64,000 nt of DNA from Druceiella hillmani (Eukaryota > Arthropoda > Insecta > Lepidoptera > Hepialidae). The stretch lies in assembly GCA_039881145.1 (NCBI GenBank), contig JAYKKI010000137.1:2344501-2408500 (forward strand), written 5' to 3'. Positions 1-11,500 of the stretch are shown piece after piece. The position numbers and the translations under genes are program-made. The notes under the pieces were generated by a model that was not told where the DNA came from, searched no databases, and saw only the letters and a program-made list of their open reading frames with translations. Position 1 is the first letter of the stretch. The number at the start of each line of letters is the position of its first letter.

Positions 1-1499
1 ATTCAAAATAATTTTGCAAGAGCTAACGTCAAACCAAATACCCCTTCTCTTTCAAAAAGGGCAGAATATGTAAGTCGGATATAATACTCCGGAGTTAACT
101 TAAAATGTTTGCGTGTTACATTTCACCAGCAATCTGATCAAGCCTATTAATTTCATATGATAGTTCCAGGTTTAGTCAGCTCATAATGAATTAAAGGATA
201 ATCTTGTGTGTTAATTTGCATTTGTGTGTGTGTGCGTACGTGCGTGCATGTGCTGTTTCCGGGTTTGATATTTTGGCCATAATTCCGACTCTGTTTGTAA
301 TGTGTATATTGTAATTCAATTAAACTTAGAAGTTCCCCACGAGTAAGTTACACTTCATTTGCAGATACCTTTAAATCTCAATATTATTGTTTGTAACCTA
401 AAAAATTAACTGCTTGTCAATGAAAGCCAAGATGAGAAACATATTAAACCTTTTTTCTTCTTGCCACTTTTTCTGCTTCTTTAATTTATATAAATTTTTC
501 AAATGAAATAAATTTATTAGAAAATTTAGGATATATGGTGTTATTAAAAATATCGCAGTATAAAGTTTAAAAGTTGAAACATAGATAAGATCTACATGTG
601 GGATGTTATTATAAAATATTATAGGTTTAATACTTTATATTGGGTAAATTTTAAAAAATACTGAAATAATCTTTTAATAAATTATTACATATTAAGATGC
701 TTGTTTTCCGACTGATTCACAAAATATTTAATGGAAATATTATATGGGCTTTTTTAATTTTTAAAAATATTTTTATTATAAACTTTTACATATTTTATTT
801 CATTATTTTTCTAAGAAATAAATTTTTAAGTTTTTTTTCATACGTATTTTTATTATTTTAACATGACTTCGTTTGCGTGTGATTAAAATTGTTTTTTTTT
901 CTTTTAAATGTTGCTCATGGGTATATAATAATATTACAAAAACCTAAAAAAAGTTTTTCTGGCTTCCATTATCATTATATACGCTAAATTATTCACTCTT
1001 TTTAATATTTTCAATGTATAAAATTCGGTCGATTATAAGTTATTACTTGTATCGATATGTTTATGCTGCTTTATGTCTATAATATACAAGCGGAAGTCAA
1101 TAAATAAGTGTACGAAAAAACGGGTAAATTTTGTTTTTTTCATATTTAATGCCTAAATATTATCATTTGCAAAAAAAAAGAATTTTAATTATTTTTAAAG
1201 AAAATGTATGAAACAAATCAAAATTATATATTTAATATTTAAAAAATTGGGCTATTTGGCTCAATTGTAGGAATTTTTTTAGGGATTTCATTTTTATGCT
1301 TGCTGTCTATGCTTGCTGTACTAATTTTCAAAAAGATTATACATAGAAAATTGTTACACAAAGTATGTGCTACAATTTGTCATTTTGTAATTCCCCAAAT
1401 TCAGTCAAAAACTATATCCAATCCAAGGTTGAACCGAATGAAGAGATTTACAAAAGGAACCCAGAAATCATGCTCAGATATAATTTAAAAAGTTTCTCA
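1..1499. other. AT-rich gene-free sequence
   Basis: No coding region, RNA gene or repeat boundary can be supported. The only local structure is a short TG-rich run at about 221-250 that ends in alternating purine-pyrimidine GCGTACGTGCGTGCATGTG. Poly-A and poly-T runs are frequent. Confidence 0.6.
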
Positions 1500-1600
1500 A
1501 TCGATCCCATTGTGCCGAGCGTGTTCGTGTAACGCACATTGCTAAGAGTCTTACAGCATCGCCGGGGCCGGCGGGCACGCATGTGCCTTAGTGTGAAATG
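1500..1600. other. Short CpG-rich islet
   Basis: About 100 bases are clearly richer in G+C and CpG than the surroundings, with the core GCCGGGGCCGGCGGGCACGC near 1561-1580. No convincing reading frame crosses it on either strand. It could be a relic of a repeat, a conserved non-coding element or a promoter fragment; the sequence alone does not decide. Confidence 0.35.
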
Positions 1601-3598
1601 AAATATTTCATCGCATACATCCGACCCTTAAGCATAAAGTGTGAAACGTTTACATTATTCAAACGTACGGGATTTATATGTGTCGAAATCTCAACATTGA
1701 ATTAATTTTTAGTTCCATTTGGAATGTGAAAATGTCCTTCACCTAATTAGATTGCTTAATATTTAATATTAATTGTCTTAATGACTTTATCAGTGAGCAA
1801 TATATTTCTTATTGAGCTATTGAACTTTAATTATTAATATCTTGTGTAAATTCATTTTATGAATTAGTTATTTTTATTTAAAAAAAAAATGTTATTTTGG
1901 ACTACTATTAGAAACTAAATCATTAGTCAAGCAACATTTTCTATATAGAAATGGATTCCTTATTTTTACCACGCTACTATACTAAAGGTGAATGCCTCGT
2001 TTTTGGTTTTTCAAGAAATTATGCGAGAACTATTAATTTGAATGTTATAACATTTTTAGAATATGATCACTTATAGTCTCCAAATTGCATAGTATACACA
2101 TATGTTTTATAGATAGGTATATCGACATCCTTAATAATATCAACGTGTTTGGAGAAAAAGTCCCTTTTTTACCCACCTGTGGCACGCCAAAGACCCTCCT
2201 TGTATGTATTTATGTATGTTTGATGGAGTGTCGATTAAAATACAATTCTGAATTTTATGTTATAGTATTGGTATTTTTTGCTTATTAAGTGGTCTATTTA
2301 GTTTTCTCTAATTAAAAAATTATGTTCTTTTCTACATCATTAATACTTTTAACAACTCCGACAAAGGTAGTTTGTATTATATTATTTATAATCGTATATC
2401 GTGTAGGAAAATTATCTTTACACTCCAAACATATGCAACTTCATGTGAAATAAATCTTAATTCTGACATCAATGTAAAATAAACGTCATAGCATACACGT
2501 CATACGGATAGTCGGAAGTAAGAAAAATAATAAAAGAAAAACTCAAAAACAGCGTAAAAGGGGAAAATGATAAGTTTACTCAATTTTTATTATTTTTATA
2601 ATAGAGATTTATAACAATGAACTTAATGAAGTAGATCGCATGCAAAGAAATCAATATAGAATATATTAAATTTGAAAGCCATTCTTGGATATATCTTCTG
2701 AGGAAACCCAAGAGACAATCGGTCAAGTAACTAGCACGCCTCGCAGTAGAGCAAGTGGCCGATAATTTATATAAATATATATACAATGAGTTTTTTCGTT
2801 GTTAATGATGTAAATATGAATGTCGACTTAAAATTAATGACGCCCATGTAATTATTTTTTTATAAATTATGTGGAATAAGAAGAACTTATCTTTAGTAAT
2901 AATTAGTCCCCAAGTAAATCAAATGATCTATGGATAAATTAACCACTGGATAACGCATAAGAACACAGTTGTATAAAAACCAAGCTAGCCACTACTCATT
3001 ACGGTAAACGTACCACGTGACACCGTTAGCCAATCAGTGCTTTGTCCCTTGGAGTAGCGCAGAGATGTAGATTGCTCGATACTTACGTATTTTCGATGTG
3101 TCAAAGTAAGGGTTTTAACAAATTAAAAACATCGTTATTTAAAAAGAAGAGTTTTTTACTTACTTGTGAAAAGTAATTCCATTTTTCTCAAGTGGTGATG
3201 TAATGCTTCTGTTTTGGTAATATTTTATAGCACAAAAAGGCATGGCTTATTTAACTTTGATTTAAAATTGCGAGAAACTTTCGGAGTGACGTTCGTTTTG
3301 TTACTGAAGGCGCGTAAACTCTTCGGCCGGAGCGGTGGCACAAAGTGTGCCATCGCGTGGCTAGAGATTTTGTGTTGATGCATCATCCAGTGGTTAACTT
3401 ATCCATGAAATGATGGTAAACTGAAATATAATAAATAGGTTCAATTTTTAATTCTGAATTGTTCGAAAACAAATTTAAAATTAATTTGTGTTTCGTTATT
3501 TTCTGATTTACACCTTGAAGAATTAGATTTTTAACCGCCACTTTCTCTTTCCGATAAACTAGTGCCACGCCAGGCGCTCGGCATATAAAAAGAACTAA
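1601..3598. other. Gene-free sequence with a mixed-composition patch
   Basis: Small open frames here (for example 2085-2288 plus and 2580-2786 minus) have no recognisable protein character. The stretch 2985-3380 is less AT-rich and holds a CCAAT-like site (AGCCAATCAG, about 3029) and a short hairpin (GGTGGCACA / TGTGCCATC, about 3333-3353). I recognise no gene or repeat family in it. Confidence 0.5.
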
Positions 3599-3601
3599 CA
3601 T

Positions 3602-3693
<92 letters not shown>

Positions 3694-3705
3694 GTATATA
3701 TATAT

Positions 3706-3738
<33 letters not shown>

Positions 3739-3794
3739 TATGTGTGTGTGTGTGTGCGCGTGTGTGTGTGTGTGCGCGTGTGTGTGTGTGTGTA
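3599..3794. repeat. (TA)n / (TG)n compound microsatellite
   Basis: About 140 bases of TA dinucleotides, interrupted by a few G or A changes, pass directly into about 55 bases of TG with CGCG interruptions. Minus-strand frames through it encode only YIYI/HTHT peptides and are artefacts. Confidence 0.97.
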
Positions 3795-3929
3795 TGACAG
3801 AGACATATGACCATTTAAACAATTAAGATTAGTTAACAATACATCCATGAATCTAGAGTATAGTGGACTTAACTTTAAAATGTTATTTCTTTTAGATGTC
3901 CCGTCAAATTTACTATGTAGCGGATTTTA

Positions 3930-5110
3930 GCGTGGTCATCTTTGTGTAGGATATCACGTCGATCTATAGCTCCATTGCGAAGTGAAAGGAGGACAAATTA
4001 ACACACTTTGTAATTTGTTGGGATTTCCTGGAATGAGAAGTGATTTTTGTTATTTTCCCGCCCGCCAACTAGCTGTGTTTAAAAAATTTCAACGTGAAAA
4101 ATGCCAAACACCTTTTTTAAATTTTAATATTTGTTGGGATTGTTCTATTGCTTGAACAATCACACTTTCGACTTTTTAATATTTGCTGAGATTGTTATAT
4201 TCGTTATGATGATGTTTTCCGAGTTGAAAAATAACTTCTGTCATTTCCTGGTCCACCAACTATCATTGTACAGAAAATCACGTCGGCATGTATTCCTATT
4301 GCTACGTGAAAGAACAACAAGCAAATATACTTTGGAATTTGTACTGTATATTGGGATTTTTATATTAGTTAGGATGACACTTAACGAGTTTAAAAGTAGC
4401 TATCTTATTTCCTGGTTCCCCAACTACCCGTGAAAATCCCGTCGATCTGTTGCTTCAATGTGACGTGAACGAAGGACAAACAAACATATTTTTGAATTTT
4501 TAATACTATTTGGGAATGTCATATTAGGTAGGATGACATTTCCCGGGTTGGCAATTAGCCAATTTTATTTTTTGTTTCCCCCATCTGATTTTGTGTAGAA
4601 AATTACGTCGATCTGTTGCTCCATTGCGACGTGAAATAAGGACAAACAAATATACTTTTGAATGTTTATGTAGAAAAACATTTCCTAGATTGAAAAATTT
4701 CCTGGCCCATCAACCATTCTATGCAGAAAGTTACGTTGATTTATTATTCGGTTGCGAGGTGAACACATTTTCGAATTTTTTAACATAAGTTGGTATTATA
4801 ATATTAGTTCGGAAGAGATTTCCCGGATTGGAGAGAAGCCTATGTTATTTCCTTCCCGCCAATTGTCTCTTTGCTGAAAATCACGTCAACCTGTAACTCC
4901 ATTACCATGTGAAAGAAGGACAAACAAATACCCAATTTAATTTTTAACATTAATTGGTAATATCATATTGGGTAGGATGAGATTTCCCGCGTTACAAGTA
5001 GCCTACGTTATATCCTGGCTCGCCAACTATATCTGTACAGAAAGTCATGCTAATCTTTTGGTTCATTATAACTTAAAAGAAATACCAATAAACACAATTT
5101 TGTATTCACA
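3930..5110 (+). repeat. Degenerate tandem array of RTE-like retroelement 3' ends
   Basis: Eight diverged units of roughly 125-190 bp stand head to tail. A recurring anchor resembling ATCACGTCGATCTGTTGCTC is seen near 3953, 4278, 4436, 4603, 4730, 4879 and 5045, plus a shortened unit near 4085. Each unit runs in the same order: TTTCCCGGGTTG, AGTAGCCTATGTTATTTCC, CCCGCCAACTAT, TGTACAGAAAATCACGTC, GTGAAAGAAGGACAAACAAA, then AATTTTTAATATTAGTTGGGA. This order matches the 3' region of RTE-type non-LTR elements that is dispersed in lepidopteran genomes (recalled family knowledge). Such ends normally occur singly, so a head-to-tail array is unusual. Open frames inside it (4131-4433, 4591-4788) are incidental. 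Confidence 0.8.
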
Positions 5111-6190
5111 GCGCAATTAGGAATCTTTATATCATGCCCGCCATTCCATCTATAGGGTCGTCTGTTACAATCTCATAATTGCTACAATTTTGGACTTATA
5201 TTCATAAAATGTTCCAAGTATGCGTAAATGAATGCACCACTAACATTTCCAAGCGCAGATGAATGCAATAAAATTAATGTAACTCTTCACACATAAAATG
5301 TTGGCGATTTTATTTTTATTTACTCAATCACATGAGATGCCACTGAGTAACCTTTTGAAAATAATGTTGAAGTACTGTTTAAAATAATGTAATGAATGCC
5401 CGCCGCTTCATTTGTCAAACATGAAAGTCCTAGTATCTATTATTTAGAAGAGCTTTAAATTGGAACCAATTTTTTTCAACTAAACTTGCAACAACAATTT
5501 CAAGAGATACCTGAAAATAATAACGGAATTGGCAGGTTTTTCCTTAATAAAACTAACTTTTTCGCGTGAATTTCAAAATAACAAAAGTACATTGTGTAAA
5601 TACATGATTTTTTTCGAAATTAATAGAATTATAGAAGACTATAGTTTCAGAGTTTAAGGTGATTTATTTTGAATTGAGTATTTTTATAAAGTATCGGTGT
5701 TTGAACAAGAATGGAATCGTTATAACTTATAAGTAATGAAATCTGTGTTAATAATTATTTGAATTTTAAAAAGTGGCATTTCATTTTGTGTTCATTCATT
5801 GTGGCATTTCATTTTGTGTTAATTTCATTACGAACTAGATAATAGACTTCAGAATTAATTTCAATTTTAATTTATGTTTAAGTGCCTTGCAAAGACTTTA
5901 ACTGACATAATGTTTTATTTGTATGTAGAGCCAAATGTAATGAAATTTCTGGAAAATAATTTCAAAATATTTATTTCATGTTATATGTTTGTAACTATAG
6001 TCATAGCTTTGGAATTGTCAATTCGCTTTTATTAAATTAAAAGTAAAAAATTTAAATTCGATTTACGTAGTAAGTTTGGATGATGTGAGCTATGAACCTA
6101 TTCATGTATAGTACAAAATCATACCTAAATTGAATCGTAGTTTCCCGAGTGAAAACAAAATAGAAAAAATTGACCATCACAAGTATAACT
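5111..6190. other. AT-rich gene-free sequence, short direct repeat
   Basis: A 20-bp motif GTGGCATTTCATTTTGTGTT occurs twice, at 5773-5792 and 5801-5820 (28-bp period). Near 5397 the words AATGAATGCCCGCCGCTTC resemble the 5' start of the RTE-derived repeat seen again at 26041. No gene is seen. Confidence 0.5.
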
Positions 6191-6194
6191 CACC

Positions 6195-6612
6195 CTACCA
6201 GGGGTTCCGTACACAGTTACATATTTATAAACATTCAATGGTAGATAACATTTCTGATAAGCTATTTACAAAGTCTTATTTTTTAGAACATAAATACATT
6301 TCGTATTCTCAGGCTACTATTCCACATAGATTTAGAAACTATTACTTTTTGGATTTTTCCCTCTACATGTGCTATAATACTTTGTATTATCACGACTTTG
6401 AAAATACAGGTCGCCCGAAAGTACCCTATAGGTTTTTTTTGACGACAAAAGTAACAAAATACGTTTCAAAGGGCCACATTTTATTTTCGACATGATATCT
6501 CGAGCCGTTTCTGGGAAAAAGAGGGTTTGACAGATAGACGGATAGACGATTTGACAAAAAATTGTTCCTATGAGGATTCCGTTTTTTTTATTTTGAGGAA
6601 CCGAACCCCATA
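6195..6612 (+). mobile_element. Lepidoptera-type non-LTR retroelement 3' fragment
   Basis: The segment opens with GGGGTTCCGTACACAG and closes with GAGGATTCCGTTTTTTTTAT...GGAACCGAACCCC. It contains TCTCGAGCCGTTTCTGGG and the run of GACAGATAGACGGATAGAC words that precede the terminal GATTCCGTTTTT in a very common lepidopteran repeat (recalled). The two ends are imperfect inverted complements (GGGGTTCCG / GGAACCGAACCCC). No protein frame is intact. The family label is inference from motif order. Confidence 0.65.
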
Positions 6613-6624
6613 AAAAACAAGCAA

Positions 6625-6694
6625 ATAAAAGCATTGTCTTTCATAATACATAAGTAAAACAGATAAAAGTATTGTGTTTCATAATACATAAGTA
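6625..6694. repeat. Two-unit tandem duplication, 38-bp period
   Basis: A 32-bp motif starting ATAAAAGCATTGTCTTTC is repeated with two changes at 6663-6694. It begins 13 bases after the end of the preceding retroelement fragment, so it may be a duplicated tail. Confidence 0.85.
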
Positions 6695-8222
6695 TAATTT
6701 AAATTCTTAAGCTAGAAAAATAAAAGAAAAATAATTGTAGCCATGGCCTACATGAAATTAATTTTGTTTTTCCAATGTACTCAAAGAATTATTTTCAGTC
6801 TTTTCATACTGCATGATTATACTTATCGTGTTTAAAATATTTAAGTATGTAGATACTCAAATATACCAGTAAATACGAAAAAAGTAAGGGTATCATGTCG
6901 ATATGCAGATGACTAAATAAGAATAAAATTGTATAAAATAGAAAAGTCCCGATGAAAATGGGGTTTGACATAAGAACGGGTAAAACTAACGAAATGACCT
7001 TAACCACAAGATATCTAGATTTATTCAGAGAATACAATTGTTGTTCTTATCTGGATTTGATATCGTCGCTTTATATTGAGGAAAGAGAAGAGTTTTCTAG
7101 TAATCGCATTGGTTGGCCTTTGTTTCTTATTTATGAATTCGTGTGATTTTTAATTTAAAAAAGCTATTACATGTATGCAATTTTTTTTTGACAATTATGT
7201 TTTTAGGCTTTGATGTCTTTGGAATCTAGGCAATGCTTTAACACTGTTACTGATACTACATGACGTTGTAGAATATTGCGTGAAATAATAAGATGAAGTC
7301 CATAATACTTTATATATTTATGACTTATTTATTCAGGCAGAGCAAAGAGTCATTATGGAGATTCATATCACCCAGTTAAGAATAACGAAATCATTAATTT
7401 CTTTTATTGACATTTATCAGTATATTCGTTGACCACCAGAATCGTTTACTCACTTAACACATGCGGCATTAAATAAAGTATTTCCATTCGATGTGAGATG
7501 ATTACATAAACATGTGGCATATTAAATCATTCACCTTTTTTTGGTTGTACGTTGGCATTGATTATAAGGAACCATATATGGATATAATGAAGAAGTTATC
7601 GAAAAATATAAATTTCCTATTATTGCTTCCTCTTACTCGTATTAAATTTTTTATTAATATGACACTTTATTGAACCCAAAGAACCTATTTAAAAATGTTT
7701 TAACATTTTTAAAGCGTGTACTTATCTGTTGTTTTGTTTTAGTTTAGGCTATATATTTCATAAGTTACAAGTATTATTTTTGGAACTAAATCATATGTAA
7801 TTTTTAAAAATAAGAAGATATATAGCTACATGCATAGATGTAGTCCGAATATTGATAAAGTACTCTCAAAGTGTTATTAAATAATCATTTTAATTTTTCC
7901 TCAAATTCCCCAATTAAATTTTCCTCAAATAATTTTTTGAACTCCTATTTCATTTCACCTTAATTTCGCCGTTAATAGTTCACTCTCCGTGACTAAAATT
8001 TCCTTAACTCAATTTAAGTTTGATTCTGTTCTAGTTAATCTGCAACAGTTTTTACACAATTGCCACTGGTGCACCACATAGGTACATAAATATCAGAACT
8101 ATTAAATAGTAATAACTATAACAACATTACAGAACAGGTCTACAGCTTATAATTTATAAAAGAAAACGTATGAGTAATTAAAATTCAATTTTCTCTTTCT
8201 GCCGATTTAAATCACTTTTACA
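6695..8222. other. AT-rich gene-free sequence
   Basis: A pair of overlapping opposite-strand open frames near 6804-7146 has no recognisable protein features. Nothing else is supported. Confidence 0.5.
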
Positions 8223-8228
8223 TAATTT

Positions 8229-8360
8229 CTGCGTCCGTTCGTGCGTGCGTGCATGCGTGCGCGCGTGCGTGCGTTCGTACGTGAGTGTATGCGTGCATGC
8301 GCGCGTGCGCCCGTACTTTTTTGTATGTGTATGTGTGTGTATGTGTGCGTCTGTGTGTGC
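8229..8360. repeat. Alternating GCGT/TGTG tract (Z-DNA-prone)
   Basis: An imperfect run of GCGTGCGT, GCGCGCGT and TGCATGCG words passes into TGTATGTG and TGTGTGTG. Long stretches alternate purine and pyrimidine, which is the sequence requirement for Z-DNA. It is far more G+C-rich than its surroundings and touches the following hairpin element at 8361. Confidence 0.9.
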
Positions 8361-8456
8361 ATACAAGGGCGATGAACTTTTATAATATTGGAATATATAT
8401 ATATATACCTTCTTAATTATATATTTTGTTATTAAAAAAGTTCATCGCCCTTGTAT
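8361..8456. mobile_element. 96-bp MITE with 21-bp terminal inverted repeats
   Basis: The left arm 8361-8381 (ATACAAGGGCGATGAACTTT plus T) is an exact inverted complement of 8436-8456, with 54 bases of AT-rich sequence including a short (TA)n between. Reading the outer TA as target duplication gives ends in CAAGGGCGATGAAC, consistent with a Tc1/mariner-superfamily miniature element. This copy has no coding capacity. The superfamily assignment is inference from the TA flank. Confidence 0.7.
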
Positions 8457-9140
8457 GAGGTGGTATAATAATAAGAAGTTTTTTAATGGTTTGCCGCATG
8501 TTAATTTCACACGTTTATCCCATGTGATACTCTGCTAAAGTATTTGCTTGCAAAAATTCAGGTCTCAATTTTGGAAACTGTGAGACTGAGACTGACAAAT
8601 ATTCGAATGGTCGTGGGCATATTATAAGGGCCCTGGTTTTACTACGCAACACAAAGAAAAATGAGTGCCGGTAATAACTAGCAGAGAATTTACTAGTTAA
8701 ATTCGTTTACCAAAATGGTTAAAATAGATAGGTTTTATTTTTGGCTCCTAGTCACCAGTATCCGTCTTCCTGTTTAATCAAAATCGTTTATGGTGGTAAT
8801 AAAAATATCTTCAAAGAGTTGTCGTAAGACATATTAAAGAGTATACAAGTTAATTTATAAAACTTACTGACAAAAAAGATCCAGAAGAAACCACTAAAAT
8901 ACGCTTCAGAGTTGTTGCAAGTGAAAAGATACTAAATAAAATAAGGGTTGGTATTTGTTTACTGGATGAAAAATACAAAGACAACTAAAATAATATTTAG
9001 TTTACAACGTGTTTTAGTACTAAATCGTATATAAATTATACAAAATTATCAAGGTAAGAATTGAAATAAAAACCTTTTCATCATAATCTGTTTCTACCCC
9101 AATAGATAAAAGAGATAACATTCAATGCAATGTTAAACAT
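8457..9140. other. Gene-free sequence, possible dispersed repeat
   Basis: The 16-mer GGAAACTGTGAGACTG at 8573-8588 recurs at 37844-37859. A looser shared pattern downstream (GGGCA..., ATTATAA, AAGG...CTGGTT or CTTGGTT) suggests two diverged members of a dispersed family. Confidence 0.4.
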
Positions 9141-9149
9141 TCCTTTAAA

Positions 9150-9440
9150 TGATGTCGACGTTCATTTCAATTGAAAAACATTAATTGCGATTTCAGTTAA
9201 CAGCAAGGCGGAGGTTCCTGGCCGCTCTAACCAATTAACAGCAAAAAAAAAACGTTCGTTTTGAACTCTGGAGTGATCGAAAATGTTAATTAATCTGAAC
9301 GGCCCGGTCGTGAACTTTTTCAGCTGACTGTTAATAAATATTTAGCGGGTCATCCCGGGATCGTGTACTGTTTTGAGGTTGGGTTATTTACGATTAACTG
9401 ACAGTAGCTATTTATTTAGAAATGTTCATTATTTATTTCG
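9150..9440. other. Mixed-complexity islet, possible conserved non-coding element
   Basis: The islet has non-repetitive sequence and a more balanced composition than the surroundings. Examples are TGTTAATTAATCTGAACGGC near 9280 and GCGGGTCATCCCGGGATCGT near 9345. No frame is convincingly coding. The TTAATTAAT core is a typical homeodomain-type site, but that is common in AT-rich DNA. Confidence 0.3.
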
Positions 9441-9673
9441 TCAGCGTAAATGGCTTCGAAATTCAAAAAGTTAATGGAGATACGATTTGGTAAACTTTTC
9501 CTTAATTTTTTTTATCTGCGAAGCTCTTATGACTCAAATTTTATGGCTTTGAAAAGACTTGGAGTATGTTTATGTATTTTTAGTCGTTAGTAAATTTAGT
9601 GCAAATAAAATATGCGTATATAGTAAAGTTAATTATCTTTAATTCATCTTTTACTCTAAACTAGAGAAATTTA

Positions 9674-9776
9674 TAATGATAATGAAATTTAAATAACAAC
9701 TTTTTGAAATAACAACTTATTAATGATAATGAAATTTAAATAACAAATTTATAATGATAATGAAATTTAAATAACA
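9674..9776 (+). repeat. Three direct copies of a 25-26-bp motif
   Basis: TAATGATAATGAAATTTAAA followed by TAACA occurs at 9674-9699, 9721-9746 and 9752-9776, at spacings of 47 and 31 bases. The identity of the copies suggests a recent origin. Confidence 0.9.
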
Positions 9777-10360
9777 GCGTTAAATTTTGGTTATAGATAT
9801 TTATTGTCAAGGAACACTCATTTGTGCTGAAACAAAACATAATATTAATCCTCACTTTTAATAACACGTATGTCGTAAGATAGTAGTAAATATTTTAAAA
9901 TGAATATCTGCTCGATTTCAATAACATCACTTAACTTTGATTTTAGAATTTTAGTTTTGTAAGCATCGCCACCACCTAAAAAAAGGAGAAATTTATTAAT
10001 TCGGCTGCATTTTTTTGTTTATGTTGCCTCATGTCTTTGTAGTATACCGTTTTGAGGTCCCATCAACATTTGGTTAGAATTTAACAATGAAAACTAAAGG
10101 TATACCACGGAATTCCCCAACACAGAATAGCTCGTGTGTCGTGATTGAGTTTTATTGATATAGATAGAATAAAAATTTAATAAAAATTACTAAGGGCATC
10201 ATTAATCTTCTCTTTACCATATTAAATTCAATGTACAATCATGGAACCGAAAGTTGGTGATAGAAACTCTTCAGTTATTAGGAGTAAACTTATCGAGTTT
10301 TTACTCGTTTGACTAGTCTATAAGAAAGACTATAAGAAAGTAACAAAATAAAGAGGTGGT
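9777..10360. other. AT-rich gene-free sequence
   Basis: No gene, RNA or repeat boundary is recognised. Confidence 0.5.
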
Positions 10361-10465
10361 TATGTATATACAGGTATATGTACCTGTATATACATATAGA
10401 ACTGCACCGACATTGCTACCGACAATATACCTTAGAACTGCAGTAACTAAGGTATAATGTCGGTA
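10361..10465. repeat. Two adjacent inverted repeats
   Basis: Hairpin one: 10361-10376 (TATGTATATACAGGTA) pairs exactly with 10381-10396 around a 4-base loop. Hairpin two: 10417-10435 (TACCGACAATATACCTTAG) pairs with 10447-10465 with one mismatch around an 11-base loop. Together they could form a double cruciform or be the inside of a small fold-back element; no flanking target duplication was found. Confidence 0.85.
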
Positions 10466-11500
10466 GGTAAATAAGTGTAGGTTCAGATATAAATAAATGC
10501 ATGTGAAGTTACTAAACATTAGTAGGAAGTAAGCACATGCAGATATGTGAAAACTTGAAGCGTTAACTACGCTGATACCAAAGGAGGGAATGTGATTTAA
10601 ATATCCGTTTGAATATATTTCAGTTTATAAAATATATATGTATGTATATATAATATGAAGAAATATCTTCTCGGTGCCATTTTGATTTTGATATAATTTT
10701 TAGTTTTGAGCCAAATTACCACATGTTACATACAAATGTCTAGTTTTTAGCTCATTGTTGCTTCAGTACATAAAATTCTCCCATGATATTACAAGAGACT
10801 GACAACTTCATTCGATTCAGAGCAGTTATATGAAATTTGAGGTTTGTTTCTGTACATTGTTTAGCAACTTCCATAGTTCATCAATTCTAATTTTCAAAAG
10901 TCTAATTTTCATAGCTTTTATGTGAAGAAATTGCTCTTGTGACACCGTCACTGTCCGGTTTATTTTTATTCTCACGTCCAATATTGTCAGCAAGTGAATA
11001 TCAGTCAGCAAGTGAAATATTTTCTCTTGACTCTTAAATAGACGTGTCTCACCTCCGATAAACTAACTCGGAAGTTTCAACCTGTTCATATTAAAAAAAA
11101 TTGTGAAAATCGGATCCTTGGGTAATCCAAATTTCTTGAGTAAAATAAAAAATTGTGAACATCAAACTCTTGGGCAATATATTGATATAATTTTCATGAA
11201 TTTCTCATTTATATTTAAAAGTCGGAAGCCATTTAAAAATTGTCAGTAGATGTCAAGGTCAATATACTCCAAGAAAATTTCGACGATATTTTAAAAAGTT
11301 CGTTGTAGCCTTAATCAATGACAGAATTACTATCGATTCAATTAGTATTTTATTATGAAACCTCATCCTGCAGCATTTACAACTGTATTAACGAGTTTAA
11401 TCATGGATATACCCCTCGACGGCGACAACTGATGATAATATCGATTATGTGCGACTCATAATAAAGATTAAAAAAAGACCTAACACATTGGCATATTCGG
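10466..11500. other. Gene-free sequence with short repeats
   Basis: GTCAGCAAGTGAA is doubled at about 10986-11016 (18-bp period). TTGTGAAAATCGGATCCTTGGGTAAT at 11101 has a diverged second copy at about 11153. No gene is seen. Confidence 0.45.

Noticed and set aside
4131..4788. Plus-strand frames of 100 and 65 codons
   Set aside because: They fall inside the degenerate RTE-like tandem array and are not conserved from unit to unit.
3930..5110. CRISPR-like array of spaced repeats
   Set aside because: Units are diverged along their whole length with no constant repeat/variable spacer pattern, and the sequence is eukaryotic transposon material.
6130..6634. Overlapping frames of 121 (plus) and 100 (minus) codons
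   Set aside because: Both lie largely inside the retroelement fragment at 6195-6612, whose non-coding end motifs explain the sequence.
11421..11450. Further hammerhead candidate at CTGATGATAATATCG
   Set aside because: No stem II closing to a GAAA follows at a suitable distance.
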